Assembly (NCBI GenBank): GCA_033807775.1
Contig: CM066314.1
Coordinates: 91,800,929 to 91,864,928, forward strand
Source: Saussurea involucrata
Lineage: Eukaryota; Streptophyta; Magnoliopsida; Asterales; Asteraceae
Direction of reading: 5' to 3'
Length of the DNA: 64,000 nucleotides
Part shown: piece after piece, positions 53,066 through 62,444 of the stretch
Layout: each line of letters opens with the position of its first letter
Position numbering within the stretch: position 1 is the stretch's first letter
The notes under the pieces: generated by a model
Told to the model about the DNA's origin: nothing
Databases searched by the model: none
The model's input: the letters and a program-made list of their open reading frames with translations, nothing else
Program-made: the position numbers and the translations under genes

Positions 53066-55094
53066 ATGGACCCTGAGAGCAATATTCAAGAACAGTCAGA
53101 TCTTGATGACTTTAGGAGATTAGCTAAAATCCCTGCGTGGGTCGAATTAATTTGCGCAGGTCAGATTCGATCGAACGAATGTCCCGAGGCTTATATCGTG
53201 ATATACGAATATCCCTTTAAGATTGGCTTTGAATGGCCCTACTCACCTCTAGCTAAGGCTTTTATGCTAGAATTAGACTTAGCACCGGGTCAGCTAATGC
53301 CCCAGTTTTGGCGAGTTGTACAAGTGATCGAGCGTGTCACTAAGAATTGGGAATCTCACATGAATGTACGTGACCTCCTTTTGGCTTATCAAGCCAAGAA
53401 GGATGGGAGTCATCGCTGTAGTTTATACTCTAGACTTAAAGGTGATCGGGTTCTGGTCCTTAGGACCGCTGTGAACGATCGCGGGTGGAAGACTCGGTAC
53501 GCATTTGTGTGTAAGTCGACCATTGACTCTGTGAGCGATTGGATTAGGGCCAGCTGGAATACATCGGGTGAGCTTTGTACTTTTGTTGTCTGTCATCTGT
53601 GTTTTTTGGTTTTTAACTTGTTTTTTATTTGTCGACAGCCATAAAGTTCGAGGACGTGAAGCCTTATGCTAATTCTCAAGAAAAGATCGACGTATTCTTA
53701 GAGTTCAGCACTGGGGAACGGTCGTTTGTCGTACGACAATTGGTGGAAAACGACAAGGATTTAGTATATTGAGGAGAGAATCTGGGGGGGAAACGTGAGG
53801 AAGAAGGGGAGTCGAAAAAAGAAAGAGAGATGACTGGTAAGAGTACATTCTTATTTCTCTCTGTGTTAATTCGATTCTTCTTCCCTTGATTTTCATAATT
53901 TTTATTCTTCTATGGTTTCCTGGGGAGTCTCAACCACGGATGCCGCGTGTCTCTGCTAAAAGAGCAGCTGAGCTCGAGCTTGCTCGTAAGGGCAAGGAGC
54001 AGAGGCTGAAGCTTATGTCCGCTGGTCCAGATGTTCCGAAGAAGGCGCGGACGACGATTTCGACGATTCCTGAGAAGGTGAAGGTCGCATCGCCCAATAA
54101 GTCGTCTTCTAATGCGATCGCTGCGAAAACTATTAGTTCTGCACCTCCAGCGGAAACAATGAAGTCCCCGTCAGCCACGTCGGATCCTTTGTCGGCCGGA
54201 AAGGGCAAGGATCAGCCGACGGGAGGGGCTAAGGTAACGACGGTTAATTTTACATTGTCGTCGGACTTTATGGCCAGCAGTGTCCTAGACGGGATGAACT
54301 TATTTCCTCACTTGCGGAAATATCTGCTCCCTTCTTTCAGGGAGTGTTTCGTGGGGTTTCCTATCGAGGAGACGGGAGCTCATGTCGTCGAGCTGGCTTT
54401 TATGGCAAGTCTTTCTTTCAAGACTTGGTTCATTCGTCGCTATTGTCGGTTTCGTTATCGATGTCGTATGTTTATTTACCATAGTCATTTTATGGTTTTT
54501 CAGGTGTTCCAGGCTTCCCTAGCTTTGCGGGGTGAGACAATGAAGATAAAGGATTTAATGTCTGCTGCGCATGAGAGGGAGAACGCGGCGTTGGATAGGG
54601 CGAAGGTCACCGCAGAGCGCGAAGACGCTCTGTTAAAACGTTTGGATGACGCCCGAAAACACTTAGAGGTCGTCGGTCGTGCGAAGGATGATGTCAGTCA
54701 TCGCCTAGCGCATTCCTTATCCATGGTTGCCGACCAGAGGGAGGAGATAGAGAGGATTAAAGAATCTTTGGCTGCAGCTACAAAGGAAGCTGAGGATTCC
54801 AAATCCAAGGTAGAGGGTCTGGAGAAAGATGTACAAGCTGCTAAGGACGAGGGTAAGTCTATTTTTTCCATAGCCCGTCTGACTGCTAGGGCAGCGATTA
54901 TTAGGCGACATCTAGCGGGGAAGGCCCCTCTTGCTTCGGCGTCGGAAGAGCTCGACATTTACTTGAAGGGCGTCGGGTCGGTGAGAGACCTTTATTCGGA
55001 TGATGAGGAGGAGATCGAGGAGGAGGTGGTGGACGGAGGTCTTCAGGGCGGGACCGCATGCAAGGATGCGACTGATGCTCCTCCTCAAGTTTAG
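53066..55094 (+). CDS. Antisense multi-exon gene of element D (plant retrotransposon extra ORF, putative gypsy type transposon family)
   Basis: From ATG 53066, exon 1 (to 53567) encodes SDLDDFRRLAKIPAWVELI, YEYPFKIGFEWPYSPLAKAF and LMPQFWRVVQVIERVT. This pattern is found in plant proteins annotated as putative gypsy type transposon (PF04195-like). Intron 53568-53638 (GT-AG) keeps frame into IKFEDVKPYANSQEKID. Exon 2 has a TGA near 53770, where Trp is plausible, and a strong donor at 53837. The junction to the exon starting near 53928 (SQPRMPRVSAKRAAELEL) is not resolved in frame. A GC-AG intron (54405-54503) then leads to a coiled coil (54540-54850) and an acidic tail ending 55094. It runs opposite to the LTR direction. 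Extra antisense ORFs are known in Tat-lineage gypsy elements. Function unknown. Confidence 0.62.
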
Positions 55095-55776
55095 AAATTT
55101 TGTTATCTCTGCTTTTACTGATCGACCGTTGGTGGTCGAAATGTAATTGACGGTTTATTCGGTGAATGAAATTTGGGCTTCTTTTGAACTTGCGCTTTAT
55201 AAAATATCACATCGACTGTTAAATTCATAAAAAATATACAAGGAATCATGCGACTTAGGCATCTATTGTAACACAATAACTGGAACGTAACCCAATAGAC
55301 TTTTAAATCGTGTATATAAATATAAGCACATGCGACTAAAGCATACATTCGGAGTATGAAAATTTTTTCTAAGTCAAGAAACTTAGATCATGAGATCGCT
55401 AGACCTCGTGATCGTACGACTAAGTCGTGCGATTAATTTGAATCGTGTGCCCCTGTAGAAGGATGATCAAGTCATAGACTTGATTGTTTATGTCGTGCGA
55501 CCTTGCAAAACTAGAGTCGTGCTGGTGTCATGCGACAGTCTCAGTGATTTATGACGTGCGATTCTGCGATAAAACATTGTCAGAGGTTGGTCGTTGGCTA
55601 ACCAACGACCCTCCGATGCTTAAGTTAGTAATCGTCGTTGTTAAAAATCGTATGAAAAAATAGAAAAAGGTTTAGAAGACATACCTTTTCTGACGCGTCG
55701 TGCCCCAACTACGTGGGACGTCTTGATTATTGCTACCATCTTGCCCCCTTGTGGTGATTTTAAGACGATACATAGT
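55095..55776. other. Element D region between antisense gene and 5' LTR
   Basis: No gene seen. On the minus strand this is the leader after the 5' LTR. It is rich in TCGTGCGA/TCGTACGA words (for example 55412-55419). No recognisable tRNA primer site is present beside the LTR. Confidence 0.5.
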
Positions 55777-55804
55777 GGAAGATAAGAATCGTTGAGTATA
55801 GATC
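55777..55804 (-). other. 28 bp of element C integrase sequence inside D, abutting its 5' LTR
   Basis: The stretch tggaagataagaatcgttga plus gtatagatc just inside the right LTR matches, with one difference, the target-site flank just outside the left LTR (51680-51708), which encodes LNDSYLP of the C integrase. It occupies the place where the primer binding site should be. Confidence 0.85.
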
Positions 55805-56677
55805 TGTTAATGCCAAATATCGCACCAAAGGGACAACTTAAGGTCGATGTGGACTTTAACAACTAAAGAAAGGAATCGTTCGACAAAGGCGTGCGACAAA
55901 GATAAAAATAGAGACGAGACAGAGGATTTGATGACACACGAAAAACCTCAACAAAGAAAAAACCTGCGGACGACAGTGGATGTCATCGCTGCACTATGGT
56001 CGCCAATCAGGGGCGATGTCCTTTGTGTTCTAGGTGTCGATCGTACAGAGATTACAATACAAATGAAGGGAAAGACTTCGAAATGTAAAGTACAAGTGTT
56101 TGAAATGTAAAAACAGTGTGCGTCGTGTGTGAAAACAATGTGTAAATTGTTCGTCGAGAGTGAAAGTCGTGCGTCGGGAGCGATCTTCTATGAATGATCT
56201 CTTTGCTTCGAATGAATATTCTTCGATTGGTTGCGTTTGCTTCTGTTGTTCGATGTTCGGTGTTTGGTCCCTGGAACTGAGGTTTAACTTGTTCTTTTAT
56301 AGCCTTCGGGTGCTTTGATTAGCTCATTGATTGCTTCGATAACAGCCATAACGGTCGCCAGTTGTAACTCTTCATAATTGCTCTTCGTCGGTTATGACCG
56401 TTGCCTATTAATGACTTTGACTCCTGCATTAATCATTGAACAAATGTAACAGTCGTATATCGAGTTAGTCAAGGTCGTACGGTCTTGTGCGACGATCGTA
56501 CGTAACGGGTGACGTCGAGGTCGAGTGTCGTGAGGAACTCTCGACTTACCTTTTAGAAGGGACGTCGGAGGTTTTTTGGGTCTTTGTCGGGACCTTATCT
56601 TAATACAAGATATAGCTCATAACATGTGTCTTACCTTTTCTGGTCGTGGTCGAGACCTGTGAAATTTTGCCCAAACA
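55805..56677 (-). repeat. 5' LTR of element D (873 bp)
   Basis: TG/CA ends and AGATC target duplication on its outer side (56678-56682). Confidence 0.92.
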
Positions 56678-57260
56678 AGATCTGGCAGTTTCAATGATCG
56701 TTCTGTTTCTTCTTTCAGCGACTCCATTCTGCTGAGGTGTTCTCACGGCTGAAAAGTTGTGAGAATTGCCCTATCTCTCAAAGAAGTTATCAAGAGAACT
56801 ATTTTTGAATTTAGTTCCATGATCACTCCTTATTGAGTGAATAGTCATATTATTCAGGACTTCCATTTTCCTGACAAATGAGATAATTTCTCCTGAGGTG
56901 TCAATCTTTGCACGAAGGAACATAACCCAGGTATAGCGAGATAATTCATCTACTATGACCAAAGTGTATTTTTTCCAGCGATGGATTGTATGTTGACAGG
57001 GCCAAATAAATCCATATGGAGGATTTGAAGAGGATTTGTCACTGCAGACACTAGTTTTGACTTCAAACTAGCTTTTGTTTGTTTTCCTTTTTCACACGCT
57101 GAACAGAGAGATTCCTTAGCTTATGAGTGTTGAGGTAAGCCAATGACTAGTTTTTTGGAGGAGAGAGTGTTCAGTGTTTTGAAGTTTAGATGAGAAAGCC
57201 TCTTATGCCATAGCTAGTTGACATCTGATTAGCTTTAGTGTTAGCCCCAAGTATTCGAAT
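56678..57260 (-). pseudogene. Element C integrase core and zinc region, right of the D insertion
   Basis: Minus-strand reading from the right: HLNFKTLNTLSSKKLVIGLP and CSACEKGKQTKASLKS (zinc site), then HMDLFGPVNIQSIAGKKYT with the first catalytic Asp, VDELSRYTWVMFLRAK, SIRSDHGTKFKNSS and the VRTPQQNGVAERRNRTIIET block next to the D target site. DN of the usual SDNGTEF is SDHGTKF here. A few stops and frameshifts (for example near 56770, 56975 and 57120) inactivate it. Confidence 0.83.
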
Positions 57261-57339
57261 GTAAAAGTATCGAAAATATGACAAGTCAGGAGAACTTCAG
57301 AGACTAAACGTCACAGACCAAGACTTCAAAGATAGCTGA
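57261..57339 (-). other. Element C pre-integrase remnant up to the J LTR
   Basis: Short decayed segment of C ending in gctga (57335-57339), the candidate target duplication of element J. Confidence 0.4.
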
Positions 57340-58027
57340 TGTTGATCCCGATATTGACTCAACAATGATATTAATCTCTAAAGTCCAAACATAAACGTAT
57401 GCGGAAGTGTTTTTAACAGAGCTGAAGAGATTTACGCGGTAGAAATAACACACAGAATTAAAATAGATAAAGCTGTAATAAAAACAATGATTTAGCTCAA
57501 TGATTCACTTCTATTAATTCTTCATAAGATACCAAGAACACCGAAAGTGTGTATGAAATAAACTGCTCTAAACAGGTGTGTGTGTTGTGCAAAAGTTAAC
57601 TAGAAAAGCTCTACAAGAGCTTTCTATTTATACTACTTTTACAGGGGACAAGTGAGAGACAACAAGTACTAAGGTACAATACATGATCGTGGGACTGCAA
57701 CATGTACAACGTTAATGTAGTGCGCCGCAATCTGCAAAAGTTGTAACCCATCAGAGGTTGACACGTGGAATGTGCAGGGCATGCCTTGTACGAATGATCT
57801 TCAGGATCTTCGTACAGCAGAGGCACGTGAAAGACACGATCTTCTTGTCTTGATCTTCAGGAAACTTAAGTCTTCTAAGTCTTCACACCACAGAGGCTCT
57901 GTGGCCTTGTCCTTTGATAAAATCTTCTATAGAAACTTCACTTGGTGTCTTGGCAGAGTCTCTGTCGATGCTTTTACACTTAACCTTTATTTCAATACTT
58001 CTTTAAATATAGAAGTTGGAGCTAACA
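57340..58027 (-). repeat. 3' LTR of element J (688 bp)
   Basis: TG and CA ends with the polypurine tract on its right side. It has ACAGAGGCTCTGT at 57890-57902, identical to the A and F palindrome. The middle is otherwise little alignable to A. Confidence 0.85.
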
Positions 58028-58042
58028 ATCTCCCCCTAAGTA
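58028..58042 (-). promoter_or_regulatory. Polypurine tract of element J
   Basis: The minus strand reads ATACTTAGGGGGAGAT before TGTTAGCTCC. Confidence 0.87.
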
Positions 58043-58245
58043 TTGAAAAATAAAAAATTGTAAATTTGCATGGCTTTCTAAGCTAAGAACACGACAACAT
58101 GTATTTGACCTCTGTAGAAGATTTACTTTTCATATAAGGTTATGCCAGAGGCACTTACATTTGATTGCATTGCAAAGTATGAAAATTAAGCAGAGGGTGG
58201 TTGAAGATGTCAGACTCTGGCATTTGGAAAGTCGTTGATTTTGCC

Positions 58246-58520
58246 TTAGAGTCCTCCATATCTGAGTTCATGAAATATTCTGATGCAGAGGTTTCTGAAG
58301 TTGTTGACAGAGTCGATGAACTCTATTAATCTGTCAGAGTAAGCTTGATCCATGAACTCTGATCCTCTGTGTTCTAGGAGATTGGCGCTGAACATGAGCA
58401 TAGTGCTTGTTGCATGCTTCTGGCAATCAATCTCTTGGAACAGCTTCAGTTTTCCTGAAGGAACTCGAAATACATACCCGATCTTTGGACTTTTGATGAA
58501 GGAATTTGGTCTTATGTCCG
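58246..58520 (-). pseudogene. Element J extra ORF, C-terminal end (left of K)
   Basis: Minus-strand residues DIRPNSFIKSPKIGYVFRVP, GKLKLFQEIDCQKHATST and the final NLCIRIFHELRYG. They match the end of the B/F extra ORF (PNSIITEPRFGLVFQNPQGE, LCISFYKEIR). The codons upstream of DIRP in the open frame belong to the K LTR. The stop at 58246 is the natural end. Confidence 0.85.
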
Positions 58521-58871
58521 TGAAAGTCCCGTAATCATCACTGATAATCAAGATTCAATATAGAATGAACATTCAAGATCGTATTCACAGCAACTGGTCA
58601 TATGATTTATTAACAATCTGTGAATTACAAGATATTACAATGAGTTTCTCTCTAAATGGATTTGTCTATCAAAATCACAGCTTACAAATGAAGCCCAACA
58701 CACTTATTTATAGTGTCTAATTACATGACATGGGCCCAAGCCCATTTAACTTCCATTAAACTCCCAAAGCCCAAAAGACTAACAAAGCTAATTACAATAC
58801 ATTTTACTTTCATTGACTTTACATGGACTTTATAAAACTTTCTATATAATTGGGGCTTTCTAGACCCAACA
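58521..58871 (-). repeat. 3' LTR of element K (351 bp)
   Basis: TGAAAGTCCCG to GACCCAACA on the plus strand. TATA complement at 58703-58712. Identical to 62094-62444. Confidence 0.95.
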
Positions 58872-58886
58872 ATCTCCCCCTAAAGT
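58872..58886 (-). promoter_or_regulatory. Polypurine tract of element K
   Basis: The minus strand reads ACTTTAGGGGGAGAT before TGTTGGGTC. Nearly the same phrase recurs at 60367-60380, just after the coiled-coil ORF. Confidence 0.88.
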
Positions 58887-60393
58887 TTTATAAAGAAAGC
58901 ATCTTCAAATGATCTCCCCCTTGATTTCTTTGAAAACTTTAGTGTTTCACATCTTCACGCCTTGCAAATCTATCCAAGCTCCCCCTCAATATTTGCTCTT
59001 CTTCTTCACAAATTACAACTTTAAAATCGAATCCAATGTGCAATAAGCTCGACTGAAACCACCTCAGTTTATAATAAAGAATTCGTCTTTGAAATGCGAG
59101 TTGAATGACCATTAAGCTCAAGAGCTTAATCCATTAAGATCATAGGAGGGAGTGTCTCAATACACTTCAATAACTCAGCTTGGATCCACAAAAATAGAAG
59201 ATAGAACACCTTTCTTAAAGTTGGGAGAAATTGCATGAAAAACGTTGCTTTCTGTCCAGCATCAGTCCACTGACTTTGACACAGAATCTGACCAATAAGC
59301 ACATCTATTCAGAACAAACTCAAAACATGAAAAATGTTCATCTGTGTCTTAGGAATCCAGCGCATCTGAAATCGTCAAATTTGAAGCTTCGAGGAGGAAG
59401 TTCTGATCAAAATACGACAGGGGCGCAAAGCTGTCGAACAATTCTGAAATTGCACCTTTACTTCAAAATATACTAAGTAAAAGTTCTGAGAAGACCACTC
59501 AGAATTCTGAGTAAGTCAATCAGAATTCTGAACGTGAAGAACTTCTGAAAAAAAATTCTAATTCCAAAGTTCTGATTCCACACGATAAAGTTCTGACTAT
59601 TGGAGTCAGAATTCTGAGTAAGCTTCGAAGACTTAGTTCTGAACCATCATTTGAGCATTGATTTCTGATTAACTTTTGACATTTCACGATCTAACTTCTG
59701 AATTCTGAATATCCTCAATAAACATGATCAGAATTCTAAACTTGAACACTTCTGAATGGTCTGAGCAAAACTCTTCTGAATAACATGATCAGAAGTTCTG
59801 AATAGTCGTTTGAACAAGTTCTGAGTTGTTTTGAACGAATTTCTGATCACAAACAATCTGATTTTAAGCAGCCGAAAGTATGTCTCAACACAACAATCCC
59901 TTAATAACTTTGACACTCTATGATCTGAACTGCTGCACATTAAATCTTACACAAACTCTGAATTGAATTCGAATTTAGCATAACTCTGATTAATCAGATC
60001 TTAAACTCGCACATCAGCAACATTTTTGAACTGAAACACCGCATCTTTCTTGAATTGTAGCACACGATTAAGAACAATCTTGAATCACCAAATCTTGAAA
60101 CTAGATCTTGAAATCTTGAATTGTTGCATAAATGATCGTATCGAATTAAAATTGATTCTCATCTCCATGTGATCAAATCAAATTTCTGTCTTTTTATGAC
60201 TTTCTGACTTTCTTCTCCCTTTTGAATCAATCAATCATCTTTCATAAATCAGCTTTCATAACATTTCTTTATAAGAACAACAGATCAGTTTCCTTTTCTT
60301 CTTCTCCCCCTTAAAATAACATTTCTCTCTTTTGTTGTTTCTGTACAAATCATTTTCTATTTTCTTCTCCCCCTAAAGTTTTGGAAAGCAAAA
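58887..60393 (-). other. Element K long non-coding region with TCAGAATTCTGA palindromes
   Basis: No gene in about 1.5 kb. Perfect 12 bp palindromes TCAGAATTCTGA occur at 59499-59510, 59520-59531 and 59606-59617, with many near-copies (CTTCTGAATTCTGAA at about 59696, GATCAGAATTCT at about 59726) to roughly 59840. Extra GGGGGAG tracts on the minus strand lie near 58914, 58981, 60306 and 60369. Confidence 0.75.
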
Positions 60394-61584
60394 TCATCTT
60401 TTGTGCAACAATATGAACAACAAATTCCCACAATATGAACAACAAAGTTTCTTTTGTGCAATTCTGACTAATTGATTTACAGAATAAATCACATCAGGTT
60501 TAACAAAAGATTTTCTTTGAAATGTATTGTTCTTCTTGACATTTGAATTACGAACTTTTGATTTTGGCACTACTTTCTTGGAAGTTGTTCCTTTAACTCT
60601 CCATTCCATTCTTATCTTTTTAAAAGAACAATTATAATATTCATCAATAGGAGAATCATAAAACAGATTAGAAGAACGAATCTGATCTTTTGAACTATGA
60701 TTTGATTTGTCAACAACTTTCGTTTCAAATTCTTTAAACTTTTTAACATACAAATCAAACCTTGACTGCAAATCAGATTTGGACTTCCTCTCTATCATGA
60801 TTTTAGTTGATAAATCATATAATTTCTTAATAAGTCTCCTTATCTCCAAATGAAAAACTTTCTTTTCCTTTTCAAACTCATCTTTTGAGCATTTTTCTTT
60901 AAAGCCATTTACCTTCTTCTTTTCAGTCTCTTTCCTTCCATCTTCTAACTCTTTCTCCAACTCATTGATTTTTACAGAAAATTCATTTAACATTCCTGTT
61001 TTCTTTTTCTCAAAACCATTCTTTTCTTTTTGAAAAACATTTTTCTTGCATTCAAACTCTTTTCTTTCTTTTGCAAAAATTTTCTCCAAATCAGAAATTT
61101 TCAGAGAGAATTCAACAGACTTTGTTTCAAAACCTTTCCTCTCAGTTTGAAAGTCTCTTCTCTCTTTCTCAAATTTCTCTCTTTCAAGTATAAGAACTTG
61201 TTCAAAATCAGATATCTGTTTCAAGAGTTGACCATTTTTTATTTCACATGATTTGATTCTATTTTTAGAATCTGTCAACATCTTTCTTTCAAAATTGATT
61301 TTCTCTTTCAAATCAACATTCTCTTTTTCTAACAACTTTATGTTTTCTTGAACCTTTTCAAAATCCTTTAGAAAATCAGATTTCTCTTTTTGCAAAATCT
61401 TTATAACTTTTGCATTTTCGTCTTGTTTTGCTTGAAGATTAGCAATCTTGCTTTCAAAATGAACAATCTCAGTTTTTGGTTCAGAAATTGTTTCTTTTGC
61501 ATTTACAGGACTTAATTTTTGTAAATTGTCTGAACTGGTTATAGAACTTGTAGGTCTCACAAAAACTTCAACAATCTCAGGCAT
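60394..61584 (-). CDS. Element K coiled-coil gag-spacer protein (396 aa, intact)
   Basis: The frame starts MPEIVEVFVRPTSSITSSDN at 61584, about 495 nt inside the primer site, and runs to 60394 without a stop. Residues about 45-290 are a nearly continuous Lys/Glu-rich coiled coil (KILQKEKSDFLKDFEKVQEN, LILEREKFEKERRDFQTERK). The C-terminus has RSSNLFYDSPIDEYYN, RMEWRVKGTTSKKVVPKS and IYSVNQLVRIAQKKLCCSYC. These blocks match the G ORF (RPSNLFYDHSVDN, MQWRVKGTSTEKGEP, FYSANHLIRLAQKNFCCSYC). There is no capsid (UBN2-like) domain, no CCHC knuckle and no protease. It probably derives from the gag C-terminus of an autonomous Sirevirus; a packaging or multimerisation role is inference. It is the only long intact retroelement ORF in the window. 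Confidence 0.85.
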   Translation of the reverse strand: MPEIVEVFVRPTSSITSSDNLQKLSPVNAKETISEPKTEIVHFESKIANLQAKQDENAKVIKILQKEKSDFLKDFEKVQENIKLLEKENVDLKEKINFERKMLTDSKNRIKSCEIKNGQLLKQISDFEQVLILEREKFEKERRDFQTERKGFETKSVEFSLKISDLEKIFAKERKEFECKKNVFQKEKNGFEKKKTGMLNEFSVKINELEKELEDGRKETEKKKVNGFKEKCSKDEFEKEKKVFHLEIRRLIKKLYDLSTKIMIERKSKSDLQSRFDLYVKKFKEFETKVVDKSNHSSKDQIRSSNLFYDSPIDEYYNCSFKKIRMEWRVKGTTSKKVVPKSKVRNSNVKKNNTFQRKSFVKPDVIYSVNQLVRIAQKKLCCSYCGNLLFILLHKR

Positions 61585-62078
61585 GATGAAATGACAAATT
61601 CAGATATCAACTATGAATTATGATAAAAAAATGAACGAGGACCAACACAGATTTAGAACATGCAAGAATAGATCAAATCTGTCACAGGCATTTCATCAAA
61701 CAGTTAGAGTACATGAATTGATAAAATCTTCTTTTCAAAAAAAATTAGAACACTCATCAGAGAAATTACAAAGAATCTTCAAGAATGAATGAATGAATTA
61801 ATTAATCAAGAATTAAATCATCCAATTGAAAATGATCTTGAAAACTTGAAAATCTTGAAAATTAGTGAAATGCGATCTTTTCAACAATAAAACCCAATAA
61901 TCTCGATCAAATTGAATTTGAAATCAACATGCAGCGGAAAGAATCACTTTGATCAAGAAACCAATCAAGAAATTCGAAAACATACCTGTGATCTCTGTCT
62001 AATTTCGAAAATTAATCAGCAGATCGGAATGTTCTTGATTCTGTAGAGTTCTTGGAATAACTAGGGTTTTTGTTGTTC
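61585..62078 (-). other. Element K 5' leader
   Basis: About 490 nt between primer site and ORF, A/T-rich, with gaatgaatgaattaattaat-type runs near 61780-61820. No gene. Confidence 0.6.
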
Positions 62079-62093
62079 GGCTCTGATACCAAT
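62079..62093 (-). promoter_or_regulatory. Primer binding site of element K (initiator tRNA-Met)
   Basis: The minus strand reads TTGGTATCAGAGCC immediately after the 5' LTR, identical to element A. Confidence 0.94.
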
Positions 62094-62444
62094 TGAAAGT
62101 CCCGTAATCATCACTGATAATCAAGATTCAATATAGAATGAACATTCAAGATCGTATTCACAGCAACTGGTCATATGATTTATTAACAATCTGTGAATTA
62201 CAAGATATTACAATGAGTTTCTCTCTAAATGGATTTGTCTATCAAAATCACAGCTTACAAATGAAGCCCAACACACTTATTTATAGTGTCTAATTACATG
62301 ACATGGGCCCAAGCCCATTTAACTTCCATTAAACTCCCAAAGCCCAAAAGACTAACAAAGCTAATTACAATACATTTTACTTTCATTGACTTTACATGGA
62401 CTTTATAAAACTTTCTATATAATTGGGGCTTTCTAGACCCAACA
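62094..62444 (-). repeat. 5' LTR of element K (351 bp)
   Basis: Identical to 58521-58871. The minus strand carries TATAAATAAG at 62276-62285, the likely promoter. Confidence 0.95.

Larger units (their letters stand above)
51709..56677 (-). mobile_element. Element D: pol-less gypsy-like LTR derivative with antisense gene, complete
   Basis: Two 873 bp LTRs (51709-52581 and 55805-56677; TGTTAATGCC to CAAACA on the plus strand) are flanked by a 5 bp target duplication AGATC (51704-51708 and 56678-56682) inside the integrase of C. The polypurine tract lies beside the left LTR, so D is oriented minus. No RT, integrase or protease occurs between the LTRs. Instead there is a spliced plus-strand gene. 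LTRs differ by a few percent by eye. It is related to E. Confidence 0.9.
46659..57339 (-). mobile_element. Element C: second Sirevirus-like copia family, interrupted by D
   Basis: Minus strand from the right: pre-integrase and integrase core (56683-57260), D insertion (51709-56677), integrase C-terminus, linker, RT, RNase H, UTR with a host gene fragment, and an extra ORF (46764-47992). No LTR is visible: the right end is cut by the LTR of J at 57340 and the left end joins E at 46658. Protein sequences differ clearly from A/B/F, so it is another family of the same lineage. Confidence 0.85.
58521..62444 (-). mobile_element. Element K: recent pol-less Sirevirus-like element with identical LTRs
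   Basis: Two 351 bp LTRs (58521-58871 and 62094-62444) that I find identical base for base are flanked by a perfect 5 bp target duplication GTCCG (58516-58520 and 62445-62449) inside the J extra ORF. The primer site (62079-62093) and polypurine tract (58872-58886) set a minus orientation. The only substantial ORF is an intact coiled-coil protein (60394-61584). All signals needed for retrotransposition in trans appear present, so K is a non-autonomous element that moved recently. Confidence 0.95.

Noticed and set aside
53886..53938. Start of an independent ORF upstream of SQPRMPRV in D
   Set aside because: The hydrophobic lead-in matches intron sequence (T-rich, ending in AG at 53927), so it is more likely intron than a signal peptide.
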